A DNA stretch of 64,000 bases, from contig CAYVQZ010000021.1 of NCBI GenBank assembly GCA_964453435.1, positions 1 through 64,000 on the forward strand, written 5' to 3'. The notes beneath the pieces are model-generated. The model did no database searches and was not told the origin of the DNA. It saw nothing but the letters and a program-made list of their open reading frames with translations. The translations under genes were made by a program, and so were the position numbers. Positions 1 to 9,200 of this stretch are shown piece by piece. The stretch is from CAYVQZ01 sp964453435. Its GTDB lineage: Bacteria; Abyssobacteria; SURF-5. Within the stretch, counting starts at the first letter, position 1, and each line of letters begins with the position of its first letter.

Positions 1-55
1 CGTTATTTTTGAGTTTGATGAGTTCGGCGAGTATGTCGTCTGTTGAAGTCGGCAT
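1..55 (-). CDS. Partial CDS, N-terminus of an unrecognised protein
   Basis: An ATG on the minus strand at 55-53 opens a frame that stays open for 18 codons and leaves the window at its left edge. A GGAGG sequence lies 5-6 bases upstream of the ATG, at the usual Shine-Dalgarno spacing, which is the main support for a real start. The visible N-terminus reads MPTSTDDILAELIKLK, an acidic then amphipathic helix with no diagnostic motif. It lies downstream of the leftward genes of the island, separated from them by a repeat-filled spacer. Its function cannot be judged from this fragment. Confidence 0.5.
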   Translation of the reverse strand, partial: MPTSTDDILAELIKLKNN

Positions 56-219
56 AAAGCCTCCGAGTTCGAGGTTCAAGGTTCAAGGTTGAAGGCTACA
101 TACATTAATAGCGTGAGCGGGAGCAGTTGAGCAAGGAAGTTTTTGTTAATAAAAATGGGGAAGGCTGGAACCCGAATGAAATGAAAGGAGTAAAAAGAGA
201 CCTTGGAACACGAATTGCA

Positions 220-239
220 CCTGCCTGCCGGCAGGCAGG
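220..239. repeat. 20-bp perfect palindrome
   Basis: CCTGCCTGCC is followed immediately by its exact reverse complement. It sits between a CACGAATTGC-like word and a CGAATTACACGAA word, as if inserted into another repeat. A related longer palindrome lies at 657-683. Confidence 0.8.
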
Positions 240-656
240 CGAATTACACGAACAGGACATAAAGATTTTGGAACCGCGAATGGACGCCAATGACGCGAAG
301 GAAATGGTGCGTGAACCACGGAGAGCGGGGATACATCACGGGGAGAAACTATCTCACGCGAAGGCGCGAAAGACGCCAAGGAAAAATTTCAATGAGAAAA
401 TCAGCGTTCATCGGCGTCCATCTGCGGCTTAAAGCCAAATTCTTTTTGACCAACCAACAACGGGAACGCGGGGCGACACGGGGAAGGATGATCCGAGTTC
501 AAGGTCCAAAGTCCAAGGTCTAAAGTCGGGAATCCAAGAATTTGTGTAATTCGCCCAAGTCGCCTAATTCGGGTTCCAAGAAAAGCAGCAAGATTTCTAT
601 CGGCAGATTTCGCTGATTAGCCGGATTCTGAATATCAGTCTAACCACAGATTCACA

Positions 657-683
657 CCTGTCTGCGTGCGACGCACAGGCAGG
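657..683. repeat. 27-bp imperfect palindrome related to the one at 220-239
   Basis: The sequence begins CCTGTCTGCGTGCG and ends ACGCACAGGCAGG, giving a stem with few mismatches. It shares the CCTG(C/T)CTG...CAGGCAGGC ends of the 220-239 palindrome. It is embedded between ACCACAGATTCACA and GGATTCACCCAGATT words, again as if it split a repeat. Confidence 0.7.
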
Positions 684-829
684 CGGATTCACCCAGATTG
701 TATTTTCAACGGGAGTAAGAACCAGACCGAATACGTGGCCGACGCTTTCAAATACGCAAAAGACATTTTTGCGAAGCAAACGGGTGTGTTTACTTGACAG
801 GGGACCTTGAATGGGTGACCCTGTGCACA

Positions 830-1948
830 CTATCGTATGAGTGCCAGAACAGCGAGCACAAGTGCAATGACGGAGATGTAAAACATTAGAGGCGAAGGGC
901 GGCTTCCGGCAAAAGGCTTATCTAACGGCCTGTTGTTTTCCAGTAATTCACCGAATTCTGCCATGTATACCTTGTAAGATTTGTTCGGCCCGATTTTATT
1001 TGGAGTGATCTTGTCCAACAACCACCATCCGCGCCTTCGCCATGGCTTTAAGGTACTTAGGCGAGTTGCGCGGCCTACGGGCACATAATCCATGGTGAAT
1101 TCGGGGCTGAGATTATCGAATTCCTTAAAACGACTTGGCCAGATATTGACTTCGTATCTTTCGACCTTCAATTTCTCGGGCCCTGGCTCGGTTAACTTGT
1201 GCCTCTGAATATACTGCTTCAGCAACCCCTTGTTGTAGTGTTCATGGGGCACATCACTCTGGGGGGTATTTAGGTAGTCAAGAAAACCTTTCTTTATCGC
1301 GTATGGACAGGCGATTCTAAATTGAAAGGTCGGATTCAATGTGAACAGACGATTCCATAGCTGGTCTAACCAATATATGTTTGTTTCCGTTTCGAAAATT
1401 GCGACGCTCACGGGAACAAATTCCAAGCGGATCAGAGCATAATCTTTTTGTTCCAAGGGAGGAGTAAAGTCTAATCGCAAGAGCGAAAAATTGCCCTGGG
1501 CAATAGTGTTGTCATAAATCCTTTTGGTGTCCTCATCGACATTAGGAATATCGCTATAGTCGTGAAATTTGAGGCTGACTTTCCTGGTCAGCTTCTGGAT
1601 ATCAAACTCATTCTCATATTCGTCATCATTTTCGATGACTTTTTTGAAATCGCTAAACGGATCAGACTGTCTATAATACAGCGTGTTGCAATAATGTCGC
1701 GCATCATACAGCGTTCCGTTTCTTACGTAGAACCGCACATCATCTGTCGGAGCAACGGTTTTCCGGGGTTTCCTGAAAGGTCTCGGATATACAAGGAGTA
1801 GTTTGTCGATGGAATCCTCGGTAGTATTCTTGACCAGCAAGTCAACTATACATGTTGCCGCAATAGTTGAGCGAAAAAAGATGGTTTCTTTGGCGAACTT
1901 CAGAGTAACTGGGTCATTGCGTTCGGGCTGATAAAGATAGAAACACAA
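830..1948 (-). CDS. Hypothetical tail-anchored membrane protein
   Basis: About 372 residues with no motif I recognise. There is no signal peptide. The last 20 residues form one hydrophobic helix (MFYISVIALVLAVLALI) followed by Arg, so the protein is probably a C-tail-anchored protein facing the cytoplasm. The middle is rich in aromatic and charged residues. I chose the TTG at 1948 because GGGAGGA lies 10 bases upstream (1959-1965); an in-frame GTG at 1984 would add 12 residues but would place that ribosome site inside the gene. It follows a 62-aa gene in the same direction behind a strong promoter. Sampled GC (24/60 and 29/60 in two lines) is lower than in the restriction genes. Confidence 0.6.
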   Translation of the reverse strand: MCFYLYQPERNDPVTLKFAKETIFFRSTIAATCIVDLLVKNTTEDSIDKLLLVYPRPFRKPRKTVAPTDDVRFYVRNGTLYDARHYCNTLYYRQSDPFSDFKKVIENDDEYENEFDIQKLTRKVSLKFHDYSDIPNVDEDTKRIYDNTIAQGNFSLLRLDFTPPLEQKDYALIRLEFVPVSVAIFETETNIYWLDQLWNRLFTLNPTFQFRIACPYAIKKGFLDYLNTPQSDVPHEHYNKGLLKQYIQRHKLTEPGPEKLKVERYEVNIWPSRFKEFDNLSPEFTMDYVPVGRATRLSTLKPWRRRGWWLLDKITPNKIGPNKSYKVYMAEFGELLENNRPLDKPFAGSRPSPLMFYISVIALVLAVLALIR

Positions 1949-2010
1949 TCGACCACACTCCTCCCTTCTTAAACCCGAAAACACAACTCGACAATCGGGG
2001 AGGCGTACGG

Positions 2011-2199
2011 CTACCGCGTCTCTTCTTCTGCGGGATGCTCAGCCCTCGGCAAGTGAGGAGAAAACAGACTAAGGATCCGCTCAGAAAGACTGGCCGTCCT
2101 CAGTGACGGAAGAGGCATCGAGCGAATTCGATCACCATTCGAATTTCGCCTGACTTCTTCGGTGGCCTCAGAGACCTGTTGCAGGTCTGCACAGTTCAT
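2011..2199 (-). CDS. Small hypothetical protein, 62 aa
   Basis: An ATG at 2199 is preceded by GGGGAGG with 8-base spacing and lies about 50 bases downstream of the start site predicted from the near-consensus promoter at 2258-2286. It would therefore be the first gene of that transcript. The product is a short charged protein, beginning MNCADLQQVSEATEEV and rich in Arg, Ser and Glu, with no membrane segment and no recognised domain. The tail-anchored protein gene starts 62 bases downstream, so the two are probably co-transcribed. The frame is open further upstream, but those extra codons overlap the promoter and are unlikely to be translated. Confidence 0.5.
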   Translation of the reverse strand: MNCADLQQVSEATEEVRRNSNGDRIRSMPLPSLRTASLSERILSLFSPHLPRAEHPAEEETR

Positions 2200-2257
2200 C
2201 GCTTTTCCTCCCCAACGGGAAACGTATTTTCGCATGATGTGAACTACTTTTTGCATG

Positions 2258-2286
2258 AGTGTAGCACCTTCTCTCTGGCCTGTCAA
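2258..2286 (-). promoter_or_regulatory. Near-consensus sigma-70 promoter
   Basis: On the minus strand a perfect TTGACA (2286-2281) is followed after 17 bases by TACACT (2263-2258). Transcription would begin near 2251 and run into the 62-aa gene and the tail-anchored protein gene. It is the best housekeeping-type promoter in the island. Confidence 0.7.
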
Positions 2287-2651
2287 TAAAAAACGAGCAA
2301 GACGGATGCCAAAGTCGTTCTGATAGCATACACAAGTCATTATTTAACAGTGATTTACATAAATTTAGCATAAGATTTGTCACCATTGTTTTTGTCATAA
2401 CCATACCCTTTTTTGTTCCAATAAGCAAGGAACTGTCGGAATCTGTTACATTCCGTTGCAAAAGTTGGACAATCTGCGTTCACCGTCGCATGCGCCGTGC
2501 CTCTTCTTCTACCCGATTTGTGGACCTGCCGCAAGAGATGCGCAATTCACACATCCTGAAAAGTGCTCATGAGCCTTTACGGTGATTCCCTATCGCGTCT
2601 CGAAGGCGAGCGGAACGGACCTAACGGGAAACATATAGCTTTTCCCATGTT
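2287..2651. other. Intergenic, no gene seen
   Basis: AT-rich spacer between the end of res and the promoter at 2258-2286. Short frames exist on both strands but lack ribosome sites. I see no strong hairpin followed by a T run that would mark a terminator for res. Confidence 0.5.
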
Positions 2652-5600
2652 TCATTTCACCACCATTTTCAGCAGTTTGGCGATGTAGGTGTCGCGGTCT
2701 TCTATTTGGAAGAGGACGTGCCGTTTTTCGAACTCGTCTTTTGTCATGCCGCCGTGCCACCAAGTCACTTCGGGCAAGCGGGTATTCGCGATGATGAAAG
2801 AGTTGAGAGTGACCGCCGGGTCCTGCGCTCTGAGGTCGGCCTCGATTGTCTTGATCGTGTTGTGGAACTTGATCTTCGGGTCGTCCGGCCCTTTGACGTT
2901 CCGAAGCCCCTTGGGGTCAACGAAGCTGATGAATTGTTTTCCGTTTGCAAGCACCCACATGATGAAGTCGGGATAGAAATTCCCGGCCTCAAAAAACCCT
3001 ATTCCCCGCCCTTGTGACATATTCCGCAGCAAGTAGAGTTCCTTCTCCTTGAAATGGTTTTTATTCTGCTCGCAGAACCGTTGCAGGTCCAGCACGAAAT
3101 CCCGTTCGCCCTCGTTCAAGACTACCGGCTTCACTTCTATGAGGTCGCTGTTGACATAAATGAGAGGTTGGTAAAGATGCTGGCCGAAAAGGACGGGTTG
3201 AAGTCCCTGGAACATTTCCATCGATTTCAGTTGGCCGCTTTCGACGACTTTCTTGATCTCCTCAAGCGTGGTCACGATGTCTTGCCGCGATTGTTCGATC
3301 AGGAACCGATACTCGTCAATGAAATTGTCATCGTCTTCGGTAAGCGTCCTGTATTCGAGGTATTTGCCTTCAAACTCGGCCTTGCGCGCCTTATACAGCC
3401 TGTCACAGTATTTCCGAAGAAGAGTGGCCGCTATCTCCTGCCAGCGCCAAACCCGCTCAAAAGACCTCGGCTCCATCTCGTCCGAGGGAATGTAGATGAC
3501 ATACCAACTCGAATCCGTCAGCAAGGCCGGAATCGTCTCCTTGTTCAGGTTCAGGTTATACCATGCGCGTTCGCTCTTGAATTGCTGGAGGTCGAAATGA
3601 AGTTCATCCACGTCGAGGAACGCGACGTGCTCCTTGCCGAAGCAGCACTCGTCCGGCTTTTGTATGTCCATCGGTCCTTGCCCGCGAGCGCTGGCAAGCG
3701 CCTGAATCTTCGGGTACCAATCCACCACGACTCGGCTCCTCTTAAGATGGTCGTCCGGAGCGTCCAATGACGGCTTGGGACCCTGCTTCTTAAAGTCGAT
3801 GCCTTCCTTGAGACGGATTATCTTGAGGGGTTTGCCCCCCAGGTTCTTCACGACAGGCAGCACAAACTCGATGCGGTCCTCATTAGCCGGCAACCCTTCT
3901 TCCTCCAGGTACTCCTTGAACTGCCGCATATAATCGGCGTGGACGCCGAAGACGTTCAGCGTCTCCAGCCGTTCGATTTCTCTCGGGACCTGGAGGCCAA
4001 CAATGCGATGGCTGCGCTTGAGGCTGAAATCGAGTCCTTTCAATCGAACCCCGCGCCCAAACAGTTGAATTATCTGAGAACCTTCCTTTCTGCCAATGTT
4101 CATCAGGCCCATCGTACTCACACGCCAACTCGACCAGCCTTCCGAGAACTTCCTCGACCCGATCAGGATGTTGATGCTGGAATCAGCGGAATTCACGCGC
4201 CGGAACAATGACTCGGAAAACTCGCTGTCCGAGACGGCCAGGTCGTCGGGATGTTCTTCGCAGAGCTTACAAAGCCTTGTAGGGTCGCCGACGTTGATAA
4301 CACCGAACGGCTCATTGTCCTCGCCGACATGCAAGGCGACCTCGCCTTCCGCCTCGGCGCTTCCTTTCAACCTGCGCACATGAACCGCTCCCGGCGCTTC
4401 GGCGTTGAAGAGTGTCTGGAGAATGCTCCTGAAAGCTGTTTCCCCTGTAAGACCGGTTTGTCCGAGATATGTGAAAGAACCCGCGAAGAGTTCGCGTCCA
4501 TTGGCGTCATGCAGACCGGATCGGCCCCTGAGCAACATATCGAGATAGTCCACGCTCTCATCGCGATTCTTCACGAAGCGAGCAAGAAACAGAAGGATGT
4601 CCACGACATCCGACACGTCCTTCTTTGTCGGCGCCTTTGTCACGCTTCCGCCCACGAATATCCAAAGCGGCTTTTCGATCAAGAATCGGCGCGTGTCGTC
4701 AGGCTTGTCTCCGAAAAGCTGCTGCTGCTGGTAGAAGGTCAACAGGGACGCCGTCAGGTATCGGCGGCGATGGTCCTCGTTCGAGTCGTCTTCCAGATTC
4801 AGGATTCGGTATTCCTTGCCGTACCCGTCCTTGTAGAAGTACTTATATGAATAATCGAAGAGGATGCACTTGGCGTACTCATGCGCCCAGTTCTCGTTGC
4901 CGCTGGCCTTCATCGCCTGGCCGAATGTGGCGGAGTACTCGAATGAGAACCCCTTCTCGCAGAGGCGTCTTCGCATCTCCATCCAATGGCCGACCTCCGC
5001 CCCGCTGGTACCCCGGTGTCCTTCATCTACAAGGACGAGGTTGTTTCCCTCGAAAGCATCGATGGCAACGGTCTTCTCTCCGGTGGTTTCGCGGAGTTTA
5101 TGAACGTCGATTATCTCAATGCTTTTCCCTGTGAAAAGCCCTCCCGCGTCTTTGTCGAAGAGGTCGGCGGCCATGCCGGATAATCGAAACTCGTCTCGAT
5201 GCTGGCGGCTCAGCCCCTCGTTTGGCGTGAGCAGGATGATGCGGTTGATGTCGCTCTCTCGCCCGTGAAGCTTCTGATAATGCTGATACTGGAGAATGTT
5301 CACGTGCATCAGGAGCGTTTTGCCGGAGCCGGTGGCGCTCCAAAACGCCAGCTTTCGCAAGTCCTCGGGCACGTAGGGCCGGATTTGAACATCCTTCGGA
5401 AGTCCCGCCGCAAAGAGTTGGCCGAGCGCCTCTTGCTGGAGCGTGTCACCCGCGTTGAACCGTTTCGCATATGCGTTGAGGTCATCCAGAAGCTTTTCGG
5501 GATTCCTGAAGAAGCGGTCGAGATAGATTTCGGTGAAAAGCAGGCAGAGGTACTGAAAGTATTTGAGATTGAGGTTCTGGACTTCGGCATTACGCTTTTC

Positions 5601-5888
5601 GGTAATCGCTCTCCAATGCCGGACTATATTCTCGTCGTAGGCCAGAAGCAGGTCATTTGGCAGTTCGGGACGGTCGAAAAGGAGTCTCAGGCATTGATGG
5701 AACTTCGAAATGCCATCCTCACTGATTCCCTCGAAGACAGGATCGCGCATATGTTTCGCCAAGTCCTCGAAGGAGGCGACACCGAACAGCTCGAGCATCC
5801 AGTTGGCGAGGACAAGCCGATGCTCGAATTTGAGCTTTTTAACCGCAGAGGACGCGGAGGAACGCCGAGTTCTTGTGTTTCTTCTCAT
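2652..5888 (-). CDS. Type III-like restriction subunit, DEAD/DEAH helicase-nuclease (Res)
   Basis: A 1078-residue protein expected to translocate on and cut unmodified DNA together with the adjacent methyltransferase. A helicase superfamily 2 core starts with Walker A SATGSGKT near residue 190 and a DEGH Walker B (LVDEGHRG) near 285, and continues through a helicase C-terminal half (GSRKFSEGW, QLFGRGVR). A PD-(D/E)xK-type nuclease end is visible near 975-1005 as FYPDFI followed by FVDPKG. The ATG start overlaps the stop of the GxxExxY gene (ATGA) and has no good ribosome site. Residues 10-16 (SSASSAV) are encoded by an inverted repeat of the intervening cassette, so the present N-terminus looks rebuilt by insertion. 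Confidence 0.85.
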   Translation of the reverse strand: MRRNTRTRRSSASSAVKKLKFEHRLVLANWMLELFGVASFEDLAKHMRDPVFEGISEDGISKFHQCLRLLFDRPELPNDLLLAYDENIVRHWRAITEKRNAEVQNLNLKYFQYLCLLFTEIYLDRFFRNPEKLLDDLNAYAKRFNAGDTLQQEALGQLFAAGLPKDVQIRPYVPEDLRKLAFWSATGSGKTLLMHVNILQYQHYQKLHGRESDINRIILLTPNEGLSRQHRDEFRLSGMAADLFDKDAGGLFTGKSIEIIDVHKLRETTGEKTVAIDAFEGNNLVLVDEGHRGTSGAEVGHWMEMRRRLCEKGFSFEYSATFGQAMKASGNENWAHEYAKCILFDYSYKYFYKDGYGKEYRILNLEDDSNEDHRRRYLTASLLTFYQQQQLFGDKPDDTRRFLIEKPLWIFVGGSVTKAPTKKDVSDVVDILLFLARFVKNRDESVDYLDMLLRGRSGLHDANGRELFAGSFTYLGQTGLTGETAFRSILQTLFNAEAPGAVHVRRLKGSAEAEGEVALHVGEDNEPFGVINVGDPTRLCKLCEEHPDDLAVSDSEFSESLFRRVNSADSSINILIGSRKFSEGWSSWRVSTMGLMNIGRKEGSQIIQLFGRGVRLKGLDFSLKRSHRIVGLQVPREIERLETLNVFGVHADYMRQFKEYLEEEGLPANEDRIEFVLPVVKNLGGKPLKIIRLKEGIDFKKQGPKPSLDAPDDHLKRSRVVVDWYPKIQALASARGQGPMDIQKPDECCFGKEHVAFLDVDELHFDLQQFKSERAWYNLNLNKETIPALLTDSSWYVIYIPSDEMEPRSFERVWRWQEIAATLLRKYCDRLYKARKAEFEGKYLEYRTLTEDDDNFIDEYRFLIEQSRQDIVTTLEEIKKVVESGQLKSMEMFQGLQPVLFGQHLYQPLIYVNSDLIEVKPVVLNEGERDFVLDLQRFCEQNKNHFKEKELYLLRNMSQGRGIGFFEAGNFYPDFIMWVLANGKQFISFVDPKGLRNVKGPDDPKIKFHNTIKTIEADLRAQDPAVTLNSFIIANTRLPEVTWWHGGMTKDEFEKRHVLFQIEDRDTYIAKLLKMVVK
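5841..5859. repeat. Left 19-bp inverted repeat of the GxxExxY cassette
   Basis: AACCGCAGAGGACGCGGAG matches the reverse complement of 6268-6286 at 17 of 19 positions. It lies inside the 5' end of res and encodes residues 10-16 of that protein. Confidence 0.75.
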
Positions 5889-6268
5889 AAGCCGTTGACC
5901 AAGCGCTTGACGCCGTCCTTGAGGCGAAGCACGTTGAAATTTATCAAGAGACCCAATTTTCTTTCGCTCAGCTTGAGGTATGAAAGCAGTTGTGCTTCGT
6001 GGATCGGCGTGAGCTTCTCCACTGCTTTTATCTCGACAATGATCTCGCGGTCGACCAACAAGTCCAGCCGATAGCCCAAGTCTATCTGGATGCCGTCATA
6101 CATCACCGGTAGGCCGACCTGTTGTTTGACATCCTTCCCGCGTTTTCCAAGCTCATGTTTCAGGCAGGCTTCATAGGCGCTTTCCAGCAATCCCGGTCCG
6201 AGTGCGGAATGGACCTTCATTGCCGCATCCACAACCTGTCCGCTTACCTTATTCAAATCCTCTTTCAC
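5885..6268 (-). CDS. GxxExxY family protein (PD-(D/E)xK nuclease-like)
   Basis: A 127-residue protein with the family signature GLLESAY near residues 26-32 and a nuclease-type core, DLLVDREIIVEIKAVE, giving the D...ExK arrangement of PD-(D/E)xK enzymes. The length is typical of the family. Its biological role is unknown. The start is a GTG at 6268 that abuts the right inverted repeat, with no convincing ribosome site. Its stop overlaps the res start by ATGA. The gene is not a usual part of restriction systems, and its location between mod and res with flanking inverted repeats points to insertion as a unit. Confidence 0.85.
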   Translation of the reverse strand: MKEDLNKVSGQVVDAAMKVHSALGPGLLESAYEACLKHELGKRGKDVKQQVGLPVMYDGIQIDLGYRLDLLVDREIIVEIKAVEKLTPIHEAQLLSYLKLSERKLGLLINFNVLRLKDGVKRLVNGL

Positions 6269-6286
6269 TCTGCGGCCTCTGCGGTT
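6268..6286. repeat. Right 19-bp inverted repeat of the GxxExxY cassette
   Basis: CTCTGCGGCCTCTGCGGTT is the inverted partner of 5841-5859 (17/19). Its last two bases form part of the mod stop codon on the minus strand, and its first base is the first base of the GxxExxY GTG start. Confidence 0.75.
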
Positions 6287-9200
6287 AGATATCCTCGACG
6301 TCGAACATCAGTCGCTTGAACTCTTCCTCGATTAAGCGGACTTTGTAACGTGGTTCGAGGCCTTCCTTCTCCGGCGTGAGCGGGATATTCATCAGGTTGT
6401 TATCGCCGTTCACGTAGATCACGTCGTACTCGGAGTCGAGCGTGTTGTATTGCTGTTTCCTGAAGAACTGCTCCAGGTCGCGGTTGGCCTTCTCGCGGGC
6501 GGCTGAGATTTTCGCGGAATCGGTCTCGGCGAGGTCGCGAATCTTCCGCCAGATAACGAGTACTCTCTCGCCGTTCGTGGTCTCACCCTCAACAATGTGG
6601 AAACCCTGAATGCAGTCAATATGCCTGACCTTGAGGCCCAGGAGCCAGTTGAAGGTCTCAACGAGGTCAACATTCACGGGTCTGGTTTCCCCGACAGAGC
6701 CTGTGCCGATAAGGAGCTTATAGCTGAAGGGGTCATCGAAGTTGTCGATGTTGAGGAGCGTCTGGCTGTCCTTCGATTCAGTGTCGAACATGTAGCTCAG
6801 CATATAGGATTCGCGGAAACTCTCGGACGAATCGAGAAGAGATTGCTGGCTCTCGGTGCGACGCAGGCATATGTTCGCGAGCGCGTCCTCGTAAGATTCC
6901 AGACGAATATACTTGAACATGTGGCTTATGCCCTCGCGGGATACCGGCTTGCCATCTTTCCAGTCTTTGGAGTAGACCACCTTCTCGATGCGGGGCAAGA
7001 GAACGGTGTCAAAGTAACCACCCATCTCCACAAGGATGTACTTGCGGCCACCACCGTCGTCGCGGTTAAGATTGATGACGGCATGGCCCGTCGTACCAGA
7101 ACCAGCAAAGTAATCCAAACAAGTAACATCTCCATCCAAACCGGCGGAAAAAATAGCGTCCTCGACAGTGTGTATAGACTTTGGATATGAAAAGGGGTTT
7201 TGCTCCCCGATAATGTCGCGGAGCAAATTCGCTCCAAAAGTTCCTGCGTTATATCTTGGGTCTACCCAGTTGCTGAATAGGGCAGGTGTTCTCTCTCCCG
7301 CTTCAATAAGCTGATAGATTGTCATGCTGTCGCTGCAATGCAGTTTCTTATTCGACACTAATGATTGACACGATTCGTAAGACCGTCTCCAGACTCTTTC
7401 TTCTCCGTTTCTACCCAGGGGGTACACTCTCAGCAATCCATCGTCTGTACTTTTTAAAGGATATTTCACACCTTTTTCGGGAGGCTGCTCTAGGCCAATG
7501 ACTTCCTTGGTCTTTGGGTCAACCAAGATCGCATAGAAGCTATTGGGCCTGCCGTAACGGAAGTTACTTTCGGCAGTACCACTGCGCTTGAATGGTCGAC
7601 ATTCGATGCCCTCCTTGCTTGAGCGCCCGGTTAGCGTCCTATCGGAGGTTTTAGCTACGCACGTGAGCATATAGTCGTGAGTGTTTGCGAGTGTCTTAGC
7701 CTTGCCACCTTGCGGATGATGGTTAACAATTATCATCTCTCGACGCAGGGAAGTGAAGTGGGTGTCAATCAGTTCGCACAAGTCAACCATTTCAAAATCA
7801 TCAATTGCAATAAAGAGCACGGGATCATCTGAAAGCATCGGGTAGGAGATTTCAAGCCTGTTCTGCATCAGAGTCAACCAAGATGCAGAAAGGTATTCAT
7901 TTTTGTAGAGGATCTCTGAGTCACCTGTGTTATAAGGGGGATCAATGTATACACACTCTATACTGTCCACGTACTTGCGTGAAAGAATGTGTATGGCTTG
8001 AAAATTTTCGCTTCTAACGATCAAGCCGTCACAGTTCGCTTCAACATGTTCAAGACTTGCCAACAGCCTGTCCTTGAACTGTTGGCTGAAGAACTTGGTA
8101 TCCAGCACTAGGAAGGAATTCGCTTTCAGAAAGTCGACCGTAAGGGGTTTAGAATATGCGACCGTTCCGGCAAGGTCATTCTTGAGATCGTCAATCGCGA
8201 AGAGCCGCACCCACTCTTCTCGTTGGGGGTCATTCGCGGCGATTTCCGGATACAACTCTTCGGGCACGCGGTCGAGCGTGACACAGTAGTTGGTCTCGAC
8301 CACGAACTTCTTCTTGAGCCAGAGCTTCTTCTGGAAGTCCTCGATCTGCGCCAGGAAGTCGATAATCTTGTGGGCAATGCCACGAATGACCTTGATCTTG
8401 GAGAGGTACTGCTCGACGCGAGGGGCGGACTCCTCCTCGATATCGTCGAGCCTCATAACTTCGTTCTTGATGTAGAAGTCGAGTTCGCGCCGCAGGAACC
8501 CACCGAGGTTCTTATGGATGAAGTAGTCGAAGGTGTTGCGCCGGGTGTATTCGTAGAGATGCCTTTCGAGGACGGTCTTGTCGCTCACCGTGCCGTCTGC
8601 GCGTGTCCAGTAGGCGCTCAGTCGCGGCTCCCAAACCATGAGCTTCTCGTCGTTCAAACCTTTCAGGACGCGTTGCATGGCTTCGGCGTTGAGGGCGTCC
8701 TGCCTGCGCTTCTGCTCGTCGGGGCGATATTCGAAGCGGATGACAAGCTCGCCGTTCTCCTCGGCCAGCGGCTTGTCGCCATGCAGGAAGAAGCGGCGGT
8801 CCTTGCCGTTCGTCGCCTTTACGTTGTCCTTCTCGGTGTCGGCCTCAATGAGCTTGAAATGCACTCGGTGCCCGGTCGGCGTCTTGAAGGCGTAGTCGCG
8901 AAAGTACTCGGCGGTTTTAATATAGTACTGGTCATGGTTGGCCCAGTGGAGCTTGACTTCCTCTCCCTCATATGGGATGGCGTAGACGCCTTCCTTGTAG
9001 CGGCGGAGCGAGATGAAATCGCCTTCATCGTAATAGCGGCTGAAGAAGCTGTAGAGATGGTCGTAGACCTCATTCTCGAAGGCGCTCACATCAACAGCCT
9101 CAGAAAGCCGAGTGCGTAGTTCCCTAACTTTAGGCGACTGCTCCGGGTCCATCCCGGCAGCCTTGACGCTTTCGATGAGTTTATCGAGTTCCTTCTGAAT

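Larger units (their letters stand above)
56..829. repeat. Intergenic mosaic of short repeats, no gene
   Basis: No credible coding frame is present. The stretch strings together short degenerate phrases: GGTTCAA heptamers near 68-92 and related GGTCCAA/GTCCAAG units near 500-525; CACGAATT/CGAATTACACGAA words near 209-255; a CACGCGAAGGCGCGAAAGACG phrase near 354-375; TCAGCG/TCATCGGCGTCCATCTGCGGC near 402-429; and a GCGGGGCGACACGGGGAAG phrase near 470-487. Such phrases resemble the noncoding repeat mosaics I know from many environmental bacterial genomes. Two perfect or near-perfect palindromes listed separately appear to interrupt these phrases. Confidence 0.7.
5841..6286. mobile_element. Candidate inverted-repeat-bounded cassette carrying a GxxExxY gene
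   Basis: A 446-bp segment bounded by 19-bp inverted repeats (17/19 identical), with a single gene inside. It sits exactly between mod and res, which are normally adjacent. The right repeat supplies the AA of the mod TAA stop; the left one codes part of the res N-terminus. No target-site duplication is evident next to the repeats, and no transposase is inside, so any movement would need help in trans or recombination between repeats. The mobile interpretation is inference. Confidence 0.45.

Noticed and set aside
127..523. Overlapping frames of 77-101 codons at the left edge
   Set aside because: They read through palindromes and repeat phrases and encode Arg-rich junk.
2490..2585. 31-codon frame on the + strand (MRRASSS...)
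   Set aside because: No ribosome site, no promoter, and no similarity to anything I know.
8223..9119. 298-codon open frame on the + strand
   Set aside because: It is antisense to the GC-rich N-terminal half of mod, which has clear domains; the frame has no motifs and is a codon-bias shadow.
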